Assembly (NCBI GenBank): GCA_937885815.1
Contig: CALABM010000109.1
Location: forward strand, 1 to 29,780
Origin: an uncultured Verrucomicrobiales bacterium
Lineage (GTDB): Bacteria > Verrucomicrobiota > Verrucomicrobiia > Verrucomicrobiales > Akkermansiaceae
DNA: 29,780 nt
Reading direction: 5' to 3'
The translations under genes were made by a program, and so were the position numbers. Positions 29,031 to 29,780 of the stretch are shown in pieces. Position 1 is the first letter of the stretch, and each line of letters starts with the position of its first letter. The notes under the pieces were generated by a model. The model did not search any database. It saw only the letters and a list, made by a program, of their open reading frames with translations, and was not told the origin of the DNA.

Positions 29031-29675
29031 TTATGTAAACTTTTTACCATTGTAGCCATGCTGCTGTGCTGCCCCCCGCTCCCAGCCCAAGAGCAGGGCG
29101 ATGTTGCGCAGCTCTGGCAGAGATATGCCGAGCTGGGTATGTTTGATAAATTGCTCATCGAATTGGAAACGGAGAGCCGAAAAGGGGACTCGGCCCGGGA
29201 AGCGGAGCTCATCCGTACCCTATTGACTTATTGGGAGCCCATTATGAATCAGCGGCGCTGGTGCAATGTAAACAGCCATTGGGATGGTGACGGGGTCTAT
29301 GGCTCCATAAGCTACCGTACCCAAGACATGCCGCACGAAATGGTGCAGCAGCTCCACGCCTACCGAAACAAGGCCGAAGAGCTCAGCGAAGAAGAGATGA
29401 ATCGCTTTCGTGAACTGCTCATCCGCAGGCATGCCTACATCAACAGCGCCCCCGATGCTGAAAAAATAGACAGTATCATCCGCCACATTCACCGGGAAGA
29501 ATATTCCCAGGCAATCAGCCAGCTTGCCCGGCTGCTCCAGGAACACCCGGCTTACTGCCCGCAGGCCTTTGCTGAACTGTCAGCAGCACTGACCACCCCC
29601 AACCGGCTGAAACTCCTTCTGCTCTGTACCAGACTCCCACTCGGCGTCATCCGGGAGATGCATTTTGTAAAATAA
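29016..29675 (+). CDS. Secreted helical protein, unknown function
   Basis: 219 residues. The N-terminus (MSMPPLCKLFTIVAMLLCC, then PPLPAQEQG) is a signal peptide with a likely cut after LPA. The mature part is helical and charged, with repeated-looking helices (LWQRYAELGMFDKLLIEL, SQAISQLARLLQEHPAY) that recall tetratricopeptide-like helical repeats. One Trp/Cys-containing loop (RRWCNVNSHWDGDG) stands out. It starts from the duplicated promoter element shared with the gene at 28431, although the proteins are unrelated beyond the first residues. Confidence 0.65.
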   Translation: MSMPPLCKLFTIVAMLLCCPPLPAQEQGDVAQLWQRYAELGMFDKLLIELETESRKGDSAREAELIRTLLTYWEPIMNQRRWCNVNSHWDGDGVYGSISYRTQDMPHEMVQQLHAYRNKAEELSEEEMNRFRELLIRRHAYINSAPDAEKIDSIIRHIHREEYSQAISQLARLLQEHPAYCPQAFAELSAALTTPNRLKLLLLCTRLPLGVIREMHFVK

Positions 29676-29685
29676 ATGCGTTTTC

Positions 29686-29730
29686 ACGCCATCGGCAACA
29701 AAAATGCAGGAAACGCGCAACAACATGCCC
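29686..29730 (+). repeat. Partial copy of the promoter-carrying repeat
   Basis: Only the upstream 45 bp (cgccatcggcaacaaaaatg and on to about aacatgcc). The promoter part is absent or has diverged (gccgccgcgagcg). The last 50 bp of the window show nothing further. Confidence 0.75.
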
Positions 29731-29780
29731 GCCGCGAGCGTCTATTTATTAGGAAATCTGCACTTTCCGCAATTTTTTTG

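Overview
The first 16.2 kb read as the late half of a siphovirus-type prophage, all on the plus strand and in the usual order: tail completion, tail terminator, tail tube, tail assembly chaperones with a programmed -1 frameshift, tape measure protein, distal tail proteins, a serine-rich tail protein, a two-domain glycosyltransferase, and a collagen-containing tail fibre. Two lipoprotein genes further right imply a Gram-negative (diderm) host. Most starts lack a Shine-Dalgarno sequence. This and the general look suggest a gut bacterium outside the Proteobacteria, perhaps Verrucomicrobiota such as Akkermansia, but that is a guess from style, not from a marker gene.

The late operon is interrupted by self-contained cassettes. 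One is a minus-strand, AT-rich gene with its own near-consensus promoter (1.9-2.4 kb). Three more (10.0-10.7, 10.8-12.3 and 14.15-14.95 kb) each consist of a copy of the same promoter, one to four small ORFs and an intrinsic terminator. Five of the small proteins look like paralogs. Five late genes carry TTTTGACA placed 13-15 nt before the ATG. Four of these motifs follow a hairpin, so the motif looks like a device for restarting expression after each break. The last plus-strand late gene is a full-length S-adenosylmethionine synthetase (metK).

From 16.4 to 22.7 kb lies a minus-strand operon that looks like a defence island: an MmeI-type restriction-modification enzyme, a DUF262/DUF1524 (GmrSD-like) nuclease with a DUF4268-like tail, and a 300-residue protein with an R-x4-H motif typical of HEPN ribonucleases. 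A YolD-like small gene lies upstream. Two paralogous small acidic genes on the plus strand follow (23.0-23.9 kb). The second begins like the prophage cassette proteins, which suggests that the defence operon is prophage cargo. metK, which makes AdoMet, is the nearest intact gene to the AdoMet-dependent MmeI-like operon.

From about 24.2 kb the sequence changes character: long intergenic stretches, repeats, structured elements, possible recombination scars, and small secreted, lipoprotein or membrane genes. Two neighbouring genes at the right end were evidently given their promoters and start codons by one duplicated element of about 120 bp. No integrase, tRNA, rRNA, CRISPR array or endolysin was found, so the prophage boundary cannot be fixed from this window.
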